Positions 43,683 through 52,920 of a stretch of 64,000 nucleotides of DNA are shown here, one piece after another. Numbering within the stretch: position 1 is the first letter of the stretch; the number at the start of each line of letters is the position of its first letter. This stretch comes from Hymenobacter canadensis (lineage in GTDB: Bacteria > Bacteroidota > Bacteroidia > Cytophagales > Hymenobacteraceae). The DNA lies in contig NZ_CP114767.1 of the NCBI RefSeq assembly GCF_027359925.1, forward strand, positions 2,604,001 through 2,668,000. The letters are read 5' to 3'. The notes under the pieces were generated by a model that did not search any database, was not told the origin of the DNA, and saw only the letters and a program-made list of their open reading frames with translations. The position numbers were made by a program, and so were the translations under genes.

Positions 43683-43756
43683 GCATCACGCCACAAAAAA
43701 GGCCGGCCCGCACCCCCGATTGGGAGTACGGGCCGGCCTTTTTTATGGCGTGATGC
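43683..43756. terminator. Exceptionally long bidirectional terminator hairpin
   Basis: Arms 43683-43710 and 43729-43756 pair over 28 positions with a single C-A mismatch, containing A6/T6 tracts within the stem. It runs from the rlmB stop codon to within four bases of the manC stop. Confidence 0.85.
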
Positions 43757-43759
43757 AAG

Positions 43760-44851
43760 CTAATTGTAGCCTAAGCCCTTTTTCGCTTTTACGTCCGCCA
43801 CAAAATCCTTTACGCGCTGCTCTTCCGTGCGCTTGCAGATTAGCAGCACGTTGTCATATTCCGCAATGATATAGCCATCCAGCCCCTGCACCACCACCAG
43901 ACGCTCAGCGGGAGTTTTGATGACGCACTCGCGGGTATCATACAGAATGGCGTCGCCGTCCACCACGTTATTGTCGGCATCATGGTGGCCCATGCGGTGC
44001 AGCGAGTCCCAGGTGCCCAGGTCGCTCCAGCCGAAGTCGGCGGGAAGCACATACACGTTATCGGCCTTTTCCATCACCCCGTAGTCGATACTGATGTTGC
44101 GGCAGCGGGTGTAGGCGGCGGCAATGAACTCGCTTTCAGCCGGAGTGCCCAGTTGCGCAATGCCCTCGTCGAACACTTCCGCAATGTCTCCCAGATACTG
44201 GTGAAAGGCATGAATGATGGCATCGGCGCGCCAGACGAACAGGCCTGAATTCCAGAGAAAATCCCCGCTATTGAGGAACATCTGGGCCAACTCCAGATTG
44301 GGCTTCTCGGTGAAGGTTTTCACCTTTTTCAGGCCTTTAGGAAGCTTTTCCGCTACCTCCTCGTCCAGATACTGAATATACCCATAACCGGTATCCGGCC
44401 GGGAGGGCTGGATGCCGAGTGTTATCAGGATTTCGTTTTCCCGGGCGGCCTCAACGGCCTGATTGATAATGCGCTGGAACTCGACCTCACGCAATACCGC
44501 ATGGTCGGCGGGCGTCACAACGATTACCGCTTTGGGGTCACGTTGCGCGATGCGGTAGCTGGCGTAGGCAATGCAGGGAGCCGTATTGCGGCCGATAGGC
44601 TCCCCCAGAATCTGATCAGCCGGCAGCGCGGGCAAGTGCTGATGCACTAGTTCCATGTAGTCGCGGTTTGTAACCACAAAAACGTTTTCGGGTGGGCAGA
44701 TTCCCTGAAAGCGCTCCACCGTGAGCTGCAACATGGAGCGCCCGACTCCCATTACGTCGTGGAACTGTTTGGGCAGGTGCGTACGGCTAAAAGGCCAGAA
44801 GCGGCTACCAATGCCGCCGGCCATCACTACGAGATAGGTATTTGGTGTCAT
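43760..44851 (-). CDS. manC: Mannose-1-phosphate guanylyltransferase
   Basis: 363 residues from ATG 44849-44851, the start that places the nucleotidyltransferase motif correctly (VVMAGGIGSRFWPFSR, then PKQFHDV). Further motifs GRNTAPCIAYAS, TPADHAVL, FTEKP and FLWNSGLFVWRAD define GDP-mannose pyrophosphorylases. Ends near residue 363, so it lacks the fused isomerase domain of bifunctional ManC/AlgA. Makes GDP-mannose for surface glycans. Follows kdsD by 123 bases on the same strand. The frame stays open upstream without support. Confidence 0.93.
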   Translation of the reverse strand: MTPNTYLVVMAGGIGSRFWPFSRTHLPKQFHDVMGVGRSMLQLTVERFQGICPPENVFVVTNRDYMELVHQHLPALPADQILGEPIGRNTAPCIAYASYRIAQRDPKAVIVVTPADHAVLREVEFQRIINQAVEAARENEILITLGIQPSRPDTGYGYIQYLDEEVAEKLPKGLKKVKTFTEKPNLELAQMFLNSGDFLWNSGLFVWRADAIIHAFHQYLGDIAEVFDEGIAQLGTPAESEFIAAAYTRCRNISIDYGVMEKADNVYVLPADFGWSDLGTWDSLHRMGHHDADNNVVDGDAILYDTRECVIKTPAERLVVVQGLDGYIIAEYDNVLLICKRTEEQRVKDFVADVKAKKGLGYN

Positions 44852-44974
44852 AGTTTTCAGAGCCGGTGTAGAATGAGGACGAAACAGGTATTGAAGCGTG
44901 CCAATATCTGCTTTTACTGGCACAAAAGGGGGGGGTAGGTAGCGGGCTTCCAAAAATGCCTGCCTGAAATGCAC

Positions 44975-45952
44975 CTACACCAACCCTTCGCGCAGCAGAT
45001 CGTGCAGATGGATGAAGCCGCTGAAGCGGCCCTGCTCCGTAACGATGAGCTGCGTGATGTTGCGCTGCTGCATGCGGGCCAAGGCCTCCACCGCAAAATC
45101 GTCAACATCGACGCTCATGGGCTGGGGCGTGAGAATGTCGCGGGCGCGCACGTCTTCCAGGCGGCCGGCGAAGGTACTGAGCATGCGGCGCAGGTCGCCG
45201 TCGGTGATGATGCCCTGCAGCTGGCCGGCGGCGTCTAGCACAGCCGTGGCCCCAAGGCGCTTGCCGGATATTTCCAGGATGATGTCTTTCAGCGGCGCAT
45301 CGTCCTGCACCTGGGGCTGCTGGTTCTGGCGGCTCAGGTCGCCTACTTTCAGGTAGAGCTGCTTGCCGAGCGTGCCGCCAGGGTGCAGGCGGGCGAAATC
45401 CTGACGGGTGAAGTCGCGGCTTTCGAGCAGGCACACGGCCAGCGCGTCGCCGAGGGCCAGGGCCGCCGTGGTGCTGGTGGTAGGGGCCAGGTTGTGCGGG
45501 CACGCTTCGCGCGTGACGGGGGCGTGCAGCACGTAGCTGGCCTGCTGGGCCAGGTAGGAGTCGGCGTTGCTGACGAGAGCTGCCAGCGGCACGCCTTTGC
45601 GCTTAAGCAGGGGCACCAGCACTTTTATTTCGGGCGTGTCGCCGCTCTTGCTGATGGCTACCACGAAGTCCTCAGCCTGAATCATGCCCAGGTCGCCGTG
45701 GATGGCATCGGCGGCGTGCATAAACAGCGCCGGAGTGCCCGTTGAGTTCAGCGTGGCCACTATTTTGCCGGCAATGTGGGCGCTTTTGCCAATGCCGGTC
45801 ACCACTACCCGTCCCCGCAAAGACAAAATCGCCTCTACGCATAGTGCAAAATCTGGCGTCAGCGCAATAGCGTCTGCCACGCCCCTGATGGCTTCTGCTT
45901 CCTGCAGAAGCACATTTTTTGCGATGGAATGAAGCTCGTTCTGTGCTTTCAA
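44975..45952 (-). CDS. kdsD: KpsF/GutQ-type arabinose-5-phosphate isomerase
   Basis: 325 residues with TTG start at 45950-45952; no ATG fits better. SIS domain about 35-170 with GRVVVTGIGKSAHIAGKIVATL and HGDLGMI, then two CBS domains (DDAPLKDIILEIS; ARDILTPQPMSVD, IHLHDLLREGLV at the end). Converts ribulose-5-P to arabinose-5-P, the first step of Kdo synthesis for LPS. Co-directional with manC, so both supply sugar precursors for the outer surface. Confidence 0.92.
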   Translation of the reverse strand: MKAQNELHSIAKNVLLQEAEAIRGVADAIALTPDFALCVEAILSLRGRVVVTGIGKSAHIAGKIVATLNSTGTPALFMHAADAIHGDLGMIQAEDFVVAISKSGDTPEIKVLVPLLKRKGVPLAALVSNADSYLAQQASYVLHAPVTREACPHNLAPTTSTTAALALGDALAVCLLESRDFTRQDFARLHPGGTLGKQLYLKVGDLSRQNQQPQVQDDAPLKDIILEISGKRLGATAVLDAAGQLQGIITDGDLRRMLSTFAGRLEDVRARDILTPQPMSVDVDDFAVEALARMQQRNITQLIVTEQGRFSGFIHLHDLLREGLV

Positions 45953-46117
45953 TCTAAATTTGATTAGGTATTGCGTGTGGAGGGCTACTAGCGGAACAAG
46001 GTTTTGTCTTTTTAGCCGCTACCCATTACCGAATACTTCAAAAATACTTAGATTGAGATAGGCAACCCGCGCTACGCGTCGAAGTCCTGTCTGAATTTCC
46101 CAACCGAGTAAGTGAGG

Positions 46118-48319
46118 ATGCCGATGCCAGCCGTGAATACCGCAGTCAGTTCAACACCTGATTTGAAGGGCAAATTAAAGGAAGTTTTTGGGTACGGGCA
46201 GTTCCGGGGTACGCAGGAGGCCATTATCCAGAACGTCATCGAAGGCCACAACACGTTTGTGATTATGCCTACCGGCGCCGGCAAAAGCCTTTGCTATCAG
46301 CTGCCCGCGCTGGTGCTGCCGGGTACGGCCATCGTTATTTCGCCGCTCATCGCCCTGATGAAAAACCAGGTCGACCAGCTGAATGCTTTCGGCGTGAACG
46401 CCCAGTTTCTGAACTCCACGCTCACCAAAGCAGAGATGAACCGGGTGAAGCGCGACGTCATCAGCGGCGAAGTGAAGCTGCTGTACGTGGCGCCCGAAAG
46501 CCTCACCAAAGACGAAACCATCGAGTTTCTGCAGAAAGCTACCATCAGCTTCGTAGCCATCGATGAGGCCCACTGCATTTCGGAGTGGGGCCACGACTTC
46601 CGGCCGGAGTACCGCCGCATCCGCGGCATTATCGACAACATCGGGCAGGTGCCCATCATTGCCCTCACGGCCACGGCCACGCCCAAAGTGCAGCTGGATA
46701 TCCAGAAAAACCTGCAGATGGACGACGCCTCGGTGTTCAAGACCAGCTTCAACCGCACCAACCTCTACTATGAGGTGCGGCCCAAACACAACACCAAGAA
46801 GCAGCTGATTCAGTACGTGAAGCAGCGCAAAGGCCTGGGCGGCATTATCTATTGCCTGAGCCGCAAAAAGGTGGAAGAAATTGCCGAGCTGCTGAAGGTC
46901 AACGACGTGCGGGCCCTGCCCTACCACGCCGGCCTCGACCCACACGTGCGCATGGCCAACCAGGACGCTTTTCTGAACGAGGACGCCGACGTCATCGTGG
47001 CGACCATTGCCTTCGGCATGGGCATCGACAAGCCCGATGTGCGCTTCGTGATTCACTACGACACGCCCAAAAGCATTGAGGGCTACTACCAAGAAACCGG
47101 CCGCGGCGGCCGCGACGGCCTGGACGGCGACTGCCTAATGTTCTACAGCTACGACGACATCGTGAAGCTGGAGAAGTTCAACAAGGACAAGCCCGTGACG
47201 GAGCGCGACAACAGCAAGCTGCTGCTCCAGGAAATGGCCAACTACGCCGATTCGGCCGTGTGCCGGCGCAAGCAGCTGCTGCACTACTTCGGCGAAACCT
47301 ACCCCACCGACTGCGGCTTCTGCGACAACTGCAAGCACCCCAAGGAGCGGTTTGAGGCGAAGGATGAGGTGGCTATGGCGCTGAAGGCCGTGGTCCAGAC
47401 TGAGCAGCGGTTTGGCCTCGACCACATCGGGACCGTGCTGATGGGCATGAACAATGCGCACGTGGAGAGCTACGGCCATAATGGCCTGCCGATCTACGGG
47501 CAGGGCAAGCACCACGACGCGCAGTTCTGGCACTCGTTGTTGCGGCAGTGCCTGATTTTCGGTTTATTGGAGAAGGATATTGAAAGCTTTGGCGTTGTAA
47601 AAATCACCGACAAGGGTATGGAATTCATCGACAATCCCCATTCGATTAAGCTCACCAAAGACCACGACTACGACGAGGAGGTGAAGGAGGAGCTGGAGCA
47701 GGAAGGCGTGCAGCAGGCCGCCGGCCACGACGAAGCGCTGTTCCAGATGCTCAAGGACCTGCGCAAGAAGATGGCCAAGGAGAAAAACCTGCCGCCGTAC
47801 GTGCTCTTCCAGGATCCGAGCCTAAAGGAAATGGCCACCACCTTCCCGCTAAAGATGGACGACCTCGCCCACGTGGGCGGCGTCGGGCAGGGCAAGGCCA
47901 CCAAGTTTGGCACGCCGTTTCTGGCCCTGATCAAAAAGTACGTCGACGACAACGACATCGAAACCGCCACCGACGTGGTGGTAAAGTCGGCCGTCAACAA
48001 GTCGAAAATCAAGATTTACATCATTCAGCAGATCGATAAGAAGATGGACCTGGAAGAAATTGCTTCCTCGAAGGGCATTGACATGCGTGAGTTGATGGAG
48101 GAAATCGAGCACATCTGCTACTCCGGCACCAAGCTCAACCTTGACTACTACATCGACGGCGTGTTGGATTACGAGCGCCAGGAGGAAATCTACGACTACT
48201 TCATGTCGGCCAGCACCGACAACATTGCTGTGGCCCTGAAAGAGCTCGGCTCCGATGAATACACTGAAGAGGATCTGCGTTTGATGCGCATTAAGTTTCT
48301 GAGCGAAGTGGCCAACTAG
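46118..48319 (+). CDS. recQ: ATP-dependent DNA helicase RecQ
   Basis: 733 residues from ATG 46118 (ATG 46124 or GTG 46112 are alternatives). Motif 0 FGYGQFRGTQEAII, Walker A MPTGAGKS at 50-57, DEAH box at 149-152, SEWGHDFRPEY aromatic-rich loop, ALTATAT motif III, and GRGGRDG motif VI. Zinc site CGFCDNCKHP with an upstream VCRRKQLL cysteine. RQC winged helix and a C-terminal HRDC-like domain (PPYVLFQDPSLKEMA) follow. 3'-5' helicase of recombination repair. A long inverted repeat begins two bases after its stop. Confidence 0.95.
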   Translation: MPMPAVNTAVSSTPDLKGKLKEVFGYGQFRGTQEAIIQNVIEGHNTFVIMPTGAGKSLCYQLPALVLPGTAIVISPLIALMKNQVDQLNAFGVNAQFLNSTLTKAEMNRVKRDVISGEVKLLYVAPESLTKDETIEFLQKATISFVAIDEAHCISEWGHDFRPEYRRIRGIIDNIGQVPIIALTATATPKVQLDIQKNLQMDDASVFKTSFNRTNLYYEVRPKHNTKKQLIQYVKQRKGLGGIIYCLSRKKVEEIAELLKVNDVRALPYHAGLDPHVRMANQDAFLNEDADVIVATIAFGMGIDKPDVRFVIHYDTPKSIEGYYQETGRGGRDGLDGDCLMFYSYDDIVKLEKFNKDKPVTERDNSKLLLQEMANYADSAVCRRKQLLHYFGETYPTDCGFCDNCKHPKERFEAKDEVAMALKAVVQTEQRFGLDHIGTVLMGMNNAHVESYGHNGLPIYGQGKHHDAQFWHSLLRQCLIFGLLEKDIESFGVVKITDKGMEFIDNPHSIKLTKDHDYDEEVKEELEQEGVQQAAGHDEALFQMLKDLRKKMAKEKNLPPYVLFQDPSLKEMATTFPLKMDDLAHVGGVGQGKATKFGTPFLALIKKYVDDNDIETATDVVVKSAVNKSKIKIYIIQQIDKKMDLEEIASSKGIDMRELMEEIEHICYSGTKLNLDYYIDGVLDYERQEEIYDYFMSASTDNIAVALKELGSDEYTEEDLRLMRIKFLSEVAN

Positions 48320-48320
48320 G

Positions 48321-48512
48321 ATCACGGATTTTTTCGGATTAGACGGATTGGTCGGATTTTGTGGATGACGCTGGTCTGCTTCCACCAATGGACCTACAAA
48401 CAAAAAAGGCTTGCCACTTGGCAAGCCTTTTTTGTTTGGATTAACTCGAAATCTGCACAGGTAATAATCTACAAAATCCGACCAATCCGCCTAATCCGAA
48501 AAAATCCGTGAT
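48321..48512. repeat. 46-base-arm inverted repeat enclosing the recQ terminator
   Basis: Arms 48321-48366 and 48467-48512 match at 44 of 46 positions; one mismatch is a G-T wobble. Each arm consists of four CGGATT words spaced 9-10 bases. It fills the space between the stop codons of the convergent recQ and bacilliredoxin genes, with a perfect terminator nested in the middle. Confidence 0.92.
48397..48438. terminator. Bidirectional terminator nested in the 48.3-kb repeat
   Basis: Perfect 19-bp stem (48397-48415 with 48420-48438), ACTT loop, A6 and T6 tracts in the arms. Confidence 0.88.
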
Positions 48513-48934
48513 TAGCAGTGCTCCTCGAAAGCGCCCTGCAGGTTGTTGACGATGCGCATAAGGTCGTTGCCTTCGATGTGGTAGCGCTCAATCATATGCA
48601 CCAGCTCACCGTCTTTGAAGAGGGCAATGCTAGGGCTGCTGGGCGGATACGGCAGCAGATGCTCGCGCACCTTGGCTACAGCGTCGGTTTCCATGCCGGC
48701 AAATACCGTCACGAGCTTGGCGGGCTTCTTATCGGAGCTGGACACGGCCATTTTCAGGGCCGGGCGGGCTTTGGAAGCGGCACAGCCACATACCGAGTTA
48801 ACGGCTACCAGCACGGTGCCGCTCTGCTCGTTGAGGACGGCGTCCACTTCTTCGGGGGTCATCAGTTGCTCGAAGCCGGCCTCGGTGAGGTCCTGGCGGA
48901 TGGGGGCAACCATGTATTCGGGGTACGTAGCCAT
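48512..48934 (-). CDS. BrxA/BrxB-family bacilliredoxin
   Basis: 140 residues. DUF1094/YphP thioredoxin-like fold with CGC motif (C49-G50-C51) in NSVCGCAASKARPA, preceded by GTVLVAVN and followed by AGMETDAVAKVREHLLPYPPSSPSIALFKDG. The family removes bacillithiol from mixed disulfides; some have isomerase activity. This suggests bacillithiol use, though biosynthesis genes are not in the window. Its stop codon lies inside the right end of the inverted repeat. Confidence 0.92.
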   Translation of the reverse strand: MATYPEYMVAPIRQDLTEAGFEQLMTPEEVDAVLNEQSGTVLVAVNSVCGCAASKARPALKMAVSSSDKKPAKLVTVFAGMETDAVAKVREHLLPYPPSSPSIALFKDGELVHMIERYHIEGNDLMRIVNNLQGAFEEHC

Positions 48935-49114
48935 AGGTAAAAGCTAGGCGTTGAGGGAAAAATGACAGGTGGCTGACGGCCACCGCTGCCGCAAAATTAC
49001 GCAATAAACGGCGGCCATCCGGCAGCTGGCGTATTCAACCAAAATGCACTCTGAGAAGTTTACTGAGCGCCCAGTTACGCACTTTACTCACCTCCGCCTT
49101 TTCTGTTCCCTACC

Positions 49115-49408
49115 ATGACCTACGCTGCCTTTTCCGCTTCTCTCACCCAACCTCAAGCTCCGGCAGGTATTTCGCCGCTGCTGCGCGCCCTCTGGTATGC
49201 CGGCCGCGACGAATGGAGCCTCGCCCACGATATTGCCCAGCAGCACGAAGGCGACCCGCTCTTCGACTGGCTGCACGCGCTGCTGCACCGCCAGGAAGGT
49301 GACGCTGGCAATGCGGCTTACTGGTACCAGCAAGCCGGGCGGCCGGTGTTCACGGGCAACAGCCGGACGGAATGGCAGCAGCTGGTGCGTACGCAGCTCC
49401 CAGCCTAG
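49115..49408 (+). CDS. Conserved small protein of unknown function
   Basis: 97 residues, helical, no signal peptide. Motifs LLRALWYAGRDEWSLAHDIAQ, DWLHALLHRQEGD and NAAYWYQQAGRP recall a widespread uncharacterised bacterial family with the WYxxAGRP ending. The W/H-rich helices suggest a TPR-like two-repeat fold. The role is not known. Start ATG 49115 follows a 180-base gap from the divergent bacilliredoxin gene. Confidence 0.75.
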   Translation: MTYAAFSASLTQPQAPAGISPLLRALWYAGRDEWSLAHDIAQQHEGDPLFDWLHALLHRQEGDAGNAAYWYQQAGRPVFTGNSRTEWQQLVRTQLPA

Positions 49409-49534
49409 CCGCAAGCAAGGGGCTACTACTCGTTCTTGCCATAGTTCTACCGGCAAACAAAATCAGCTGGCTATTTACGTGGTTTGCGCAATTAAAATTA
49501 CATTTATCCGGCCAATGCTAAACGGCCGGATGCT

Positions 49535-50596
49535 ATGTTAAAACTGATACTGTTGCTGGCGGTCGGCAGCCTGCTGCCCCTGGCGGCCACCGCCCAGGTA
49601 GATACCGTGCGCGCCACCACCTTGCCGCCCGCCCAACAGGCCGAACGGCTGTACAACAGCGGCGTGGCCAAGTTTAACCAGAAAAGCTACCGCGCGGCCC
49701 TGCAGGATTTCGACCGGGCGCTGGCGGCCAAGCCCGACTTTGCCAAAGCCTATTACAATCGCGCCGCCGTCCGCTACGAGCTACAGGAGTACCAGCCGGC
49801 CGTGCAGGATTATGATGCCGCCATCAAGCTGGACCCGGCCAGCGGCACCGCGTATTTTGGGCGCGGCCAAGCCCGGGAAGCACTGAAACAGCCCGCCGAG
49901 GCCGAGCAGGACTATTCCAAAGCCGTAGAAACCAACCCGGCCTACGCCCCGGCTTGGTACTACCGCGGCGCCCTGCGCTTCGAGAAAGGGGAGTACAAAG
50001 CGGCCAAGGCCGATTTCGAGCAGGCCACCAAGGCCGACCCCACTTACGCTTACGCCTGGCACGACCGGGCCAGCGCCGAGCGCCAGCTGCAGGAGTATCC
50101 GGCCGCCATCCAGGACTACACCCGCGCCCTCACGCTGCAGCCCGAGTTGCTGCCGGCCCTGCTGAACCGCGCCGGCACCAAGCGCCGCGCCGGCGACCTG
50201 AAAGGGGCTCTGCAGGACTACACGCAGTATCTGCAGAAAAAGCAGGACAACCCCGTGGCCTATACCAACCGCGGCGCCGCCCGCTACGAGGCCGCCGACT
50301 ACAAAGGCGCCGCCGAGGATTTCGGGCGCGCCATTGAGCTGGACGGGGCCTACGCCTTTGCCTGGAACAACCGCGCCGCCGCTTTCCTCAAGCTGGAAGA
50401 CTACAAAAAGGCCGAAGCCGACGCCGGCAAAGCCATTGCCCTCAACCCGCAGTACGCCGAAGCCTACCTCAACCGCGGCCACGCCCGCGAGATGCTGCGC
50501 AACGCCGACGGCGCCTGCCAGGACTGGCGCAAAGCCGCCGAGCTGGGCCTGGAAATCGGCACCAACTATGCCGCTAACTCCGGCTGCGGCGAGTAG
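49535..50596 (+). CDS. Secreted TPR protein (eight or more repeats)
   Basis: 353 residues. Signal peptide 1-20 (LILLLAVGSLLPLAATAQ). Canonical 34-residue TPR units from about 35 to 340, each with phrases such as AKAYYNRAAVRYELQEYQPAVQDYDAAIKLDP and AYAWHDRASAERQLQEYPAAIQDYTRAL. The last unit is Cys-containing (GACQDWRKAAELG; SGCGE at the end), a common Bacteroidota ending. Periplasmic scaffold, partner unknown; the PorE-like protein follows 79 bases downstream and could be co-transcribed. Confidence 0.85.
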   Translation: MLKLILLLAVGSLLPLAATAQVDTVRATTLPPAQQAERLYNSGVAKFNQKSYRAALQDFDRALAAKPDFAKAYYNRAAVRYELQEYQPAVQDYDAAIKLDPASGTAYFGRGQAREALKQPAEAEQDYSKAVETNPAYAPAWYYRGALRFEKGEYKAAKADFEQATKADPTYAYAWHDRASAERQLQEYPAAIQDYTRALTLQPELLPALLNRAGTKRRAGDLKGALQDYTQYLQKKQDNPVAYTNRGAARYEAADYKGAAEDFGRAIELDGAYAFAWNNRAAAFLKLEDYKKAEADAGKAIALNPQYAEAYLNRGHAREMLRNADGACQDWRKAAELGLEIGTNYAANSGCGE

Positions 50597-50622
50597 GTGC
50601 GTGCTTTCAGACGATAAAAGAA

Positions 50623-50651
50623 CGTCATGCTGAGCTTGCCGAAGCATGACG
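50623..50651. repeat. Short dispersed-type hairpin
   Basis: 8-bp palindromic arms (50623-50630 with 50644-50651) around TGAGCTTGCCGAA. This word resembles intergenic repeats I associate with Hymenobacter-type genomes; copy number cannot be checked here. It lies between two possibly co-transcribed genes. Confidence 0.65.
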
Positions 50652-50675
50652 CCCTCCCAATAGCTTCATATCCTC

Positions 50676-52709
50676 ATGTATAAATACCTACTCGCCCTGC
50701 TCCTGCTTTCCTCGGCCGCGCAGGCCCAAAGCGTGGAGTTCAGCAAAGACCGGTTCGGCAACGACAAGGATGGGCTGCGGGCGGCACTCAAGGAAATCAA
50801 GCTCGGCGACGAGTGGTACCTCAACGACCCGCCCCGCTACGAGCAGGCCCTGCCGCACTACCTGGAAGCCCAGAAGCTCAACGCCGAAAACGCTGAGCTG
50901 AACCTCAAGATCGGGGATTGTTACCTGCATTCGGGGTTTAAGCCGCGGGCGCTGGCGTATTTGCAGAAGGCCTACCAGCTCAACGCCGGCGTCGATCCGC
51001 GCATCCACTACCTGCTGGGGCGCGGGCTGCACCTGAACGGCAAGTGGGCGGCGGCCATTGCCGAATACAAGCAGGCCACGCCCGCCACCGGCACCAAAAA
51101 CACGGCCGGCTTCACGCAGGACATCCAGAAGAAAATCAAAGAGTGTGAAAACGGCCGCCTGCTGGAAGCCAAGCCCATCCGGGTGTTCGTAGACAACGCC
51201 GGACCGGGCGTAAACTCTCCCTACCCCGACTACGGCCCCGTTATTTCGGCCGATGAGTCGGTGATGCTGTTCACCTCGCGCCGCCAGGGCTCTACCGGCG
51301 GCGAGAAAGACCCCGAATCGGGCGGCTTCTTCGAGGACGTGTACCAGAGTGTCCGTAGCGGCGACGCCTGGGGCCCGGCCCGCAGCCTCGGCGAAACCGT
51401 GAATACCGCCGGCCACGACGCCACCGTGGGCCTCGCGCCCGACGCCCAGCGCCTGCTGGTGTACATGGAAGACAATGGCGGCGACCTGCACGAAAGCAAC
51501 CTGCGCGGCGCCGAGTGGAGCAAGCCCAAGCAGCTGGGCACCCGTATCAACAGCAAGGCGCACGAGTCGTCGGCGGCCTACACGCCGGATGGACGCAGCC
51601 TGTTGTTTGTGAGCGACAAGCCCGGCGGGCTGGGTTCGCGCGACATCTACAAAGTGGAAATGGAAGGCCGCGGTCCGGCTGTGAACCTCGGCCCCGCCAT
51701 CAATACACCCTACGGCGAGGAAGGCGTGTTTCTGCACCCCGATGGCAAAACCATGTACTTCTCCAGCGAGGGCCACAACTCGATGGGCGGCTACGACATC
51801 TTCCGCTCCACGTACGAAAACGGTAAGTGGGGCGCCCCCGAAAACCTGGGCTGGCCCATCAATACGCCTGATGATGACGTATTCTTCGTGATTTCGGCCT
51901 CGGGCCGGCACGGCTATTATTCGTCGTTCCGCGACGACGGCCTGGGCTCCAAGGACATCTACCAGATTACATTTCTGGGGGCCGAAAAGGCGCCGGCGCT
52001 CAGCCAGGAAGACCAGCTGCTAGCCTCCCGCGTGCAGCCCGTAAAGGAAACCCAGCTGGCCCCGGCCGTGCCCGTGGCCACCGCCCAGGTGACCATCCTG
52101 AAAGGCACTATCACGGATGCCGCCAGCAAGCAGCCCCTGGAGGCCACCATTGATGTAATTGACAACTCGCGTAACGAAAACATTGCCTCGTTCAAGGCCA
52201 ATGCGCAGTCGGGCCGCTACCTGGTGAGTTTGCCCTCGGGCGTGAACTACGGCATTGTGGTGCGGCAGGACGGCTACCTGTTCCACTCCGAAAACTTCGA
52301 TCTGCCGGCCGGCACGGCCTATTCGGAGGTCGTGAAGGACATTCAGCTCAAGAAGCTGGACGTGGGCGTGAAAGTGGTGCTCAACAACATCTTCTTCGAC
52401 TTCGACAAGGCCACGCTGCGCAAGGAAAGCACCGGCGAGCTGGAGCGCCTGCAGAAGCTGCTCACCGAAACGCCCGCCCTGCGCCTGGAAATCTCGGGCC
52501 ACACCGACAACGTGGGCAATGCCGCCTACAACAAAGACCTGAGCCAGCGCCGCGCCAAAACCGTGGTAGACTACCTCGTGACCAAGGGCGTGGCCAAGGA
52601 CCGCCTCACCTTCGCCGGCTACGGCGACACCCAGCCCGTGGCGCCGAACACAACCAAGGCCGGCCGCCAGCAAAACCGCCGCACCGAGTTCAAGGTGACC
52701 GGCAAGTAG
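50676..52709 (+). CDS. OmpA-family protein with TPR, PD40 propeller and regulatory-like domain (PorE-like)
   Basis: 677 residues. Signal peptide 1-18 without lipobox. TPR region about 30-150; PD40/WD40-like beta-propeller about 185-430 (SADESVMLFTSRRQG, TPDGRSLLFVSDKPGG, HPDGKTMYFSSEG, SASGRHGYYSSF); carboxypeptidase-regulatory-like domain about 470-555; OmpA C-terminal domain about 565-677 (FFDFDKATLRKES, SGHTDNVGNAAYN, LSQRRAKTVVDYL), which binds peptidoglycan. The same domain order defines PorE of the T9SS in Porphyromonas gingivalis. Paralogues exist in Bacteroidota, so T9SS membership is likely but not proven. Confidence 0.88.
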   Translation: MYKYLLALLLLSSAAQAQSVEFSKDRFGNDKDGLRAALKEIKLGDEWYLNDPPRYEQALPHYLEAQKLNAENAELNLKIGDCYLHSGFKPRALAYLQKAYQLNAGVDPRIHYLLGRGLHLNGKWAAAIAEYKQATPATGTKNTAGFTQDIQKKIKECENGRLLEAKPIRVFVDNAGPGVNSPYPDYGPVISADESVMLFTSRRQGSTGGEKDPESGGFFEDVYQSVRSGDAWGPARSLGETVNTAGHDATVGLAPDAQRLLVYMEDNGGDLHESNLRGAEWSKPKQLGTRINSKAHESSAAYTPDGRSLLFVSDKPGGLGSRDIYKVEMEGRGPAVNLGPAINTPYGEEGVFLHPDGKTMYFSSEGHNSMGGYDIFRSTYENGKWGAPENLGWPINTPDDDVFFVISASGRHGYYSSFRDDGLGSKDIYQITFLGAEKAPALSQEDQLLASRVQPVKETQLAPAVPVATAQVTILKGTITDAASKQPLEATIDVIDNSRNENIASFKANAQSGRYLVSLPSGVNYGIVVRQDGYLFHSENFDLPAGTAYSEVVKDIQLKKLDVGVKVVLNNIFFDFDKATLRKESTGELERLQKLLTETPALRLEISGHTDNVGNAAYNKDLSQRRAKTVVDYLVTKGVAKDRLTFAGYGDTQPVAPNTTKAGRQQNRRTEFKVTGK

Positions 52710-52731
52710 CGTTTCCGGCCGATTTTGCACT

Positions 52732-52774
52732 GCCCCCGTCCGCCGGTTCCCCTGGTTGGCGGGGGCTGTCTTTG
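52732..52774 (+). terminator. Probable terminator of the PorE-like gene
   Basis: 7-bp GC stem (52732-52738 with 52760-52766), extendable by wobble and GC pairs, followed by TGTCTTTG, a weak T tract. Confidence 0.5.
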
Positions 52775-52920
52775 TCGGATACTTACCTCGGCCAACCAGT
52801 GTGGCCTCACATTCAACGAGAAAACTACCCGGTTCCCCGGGAGCACGCGGCTGACTGCCGGCAAGCCACTACCTTGCCAACCGCTTCCGTTTCGATTGTT
52901 TTCTTCTCTGCCAGCTGCCT

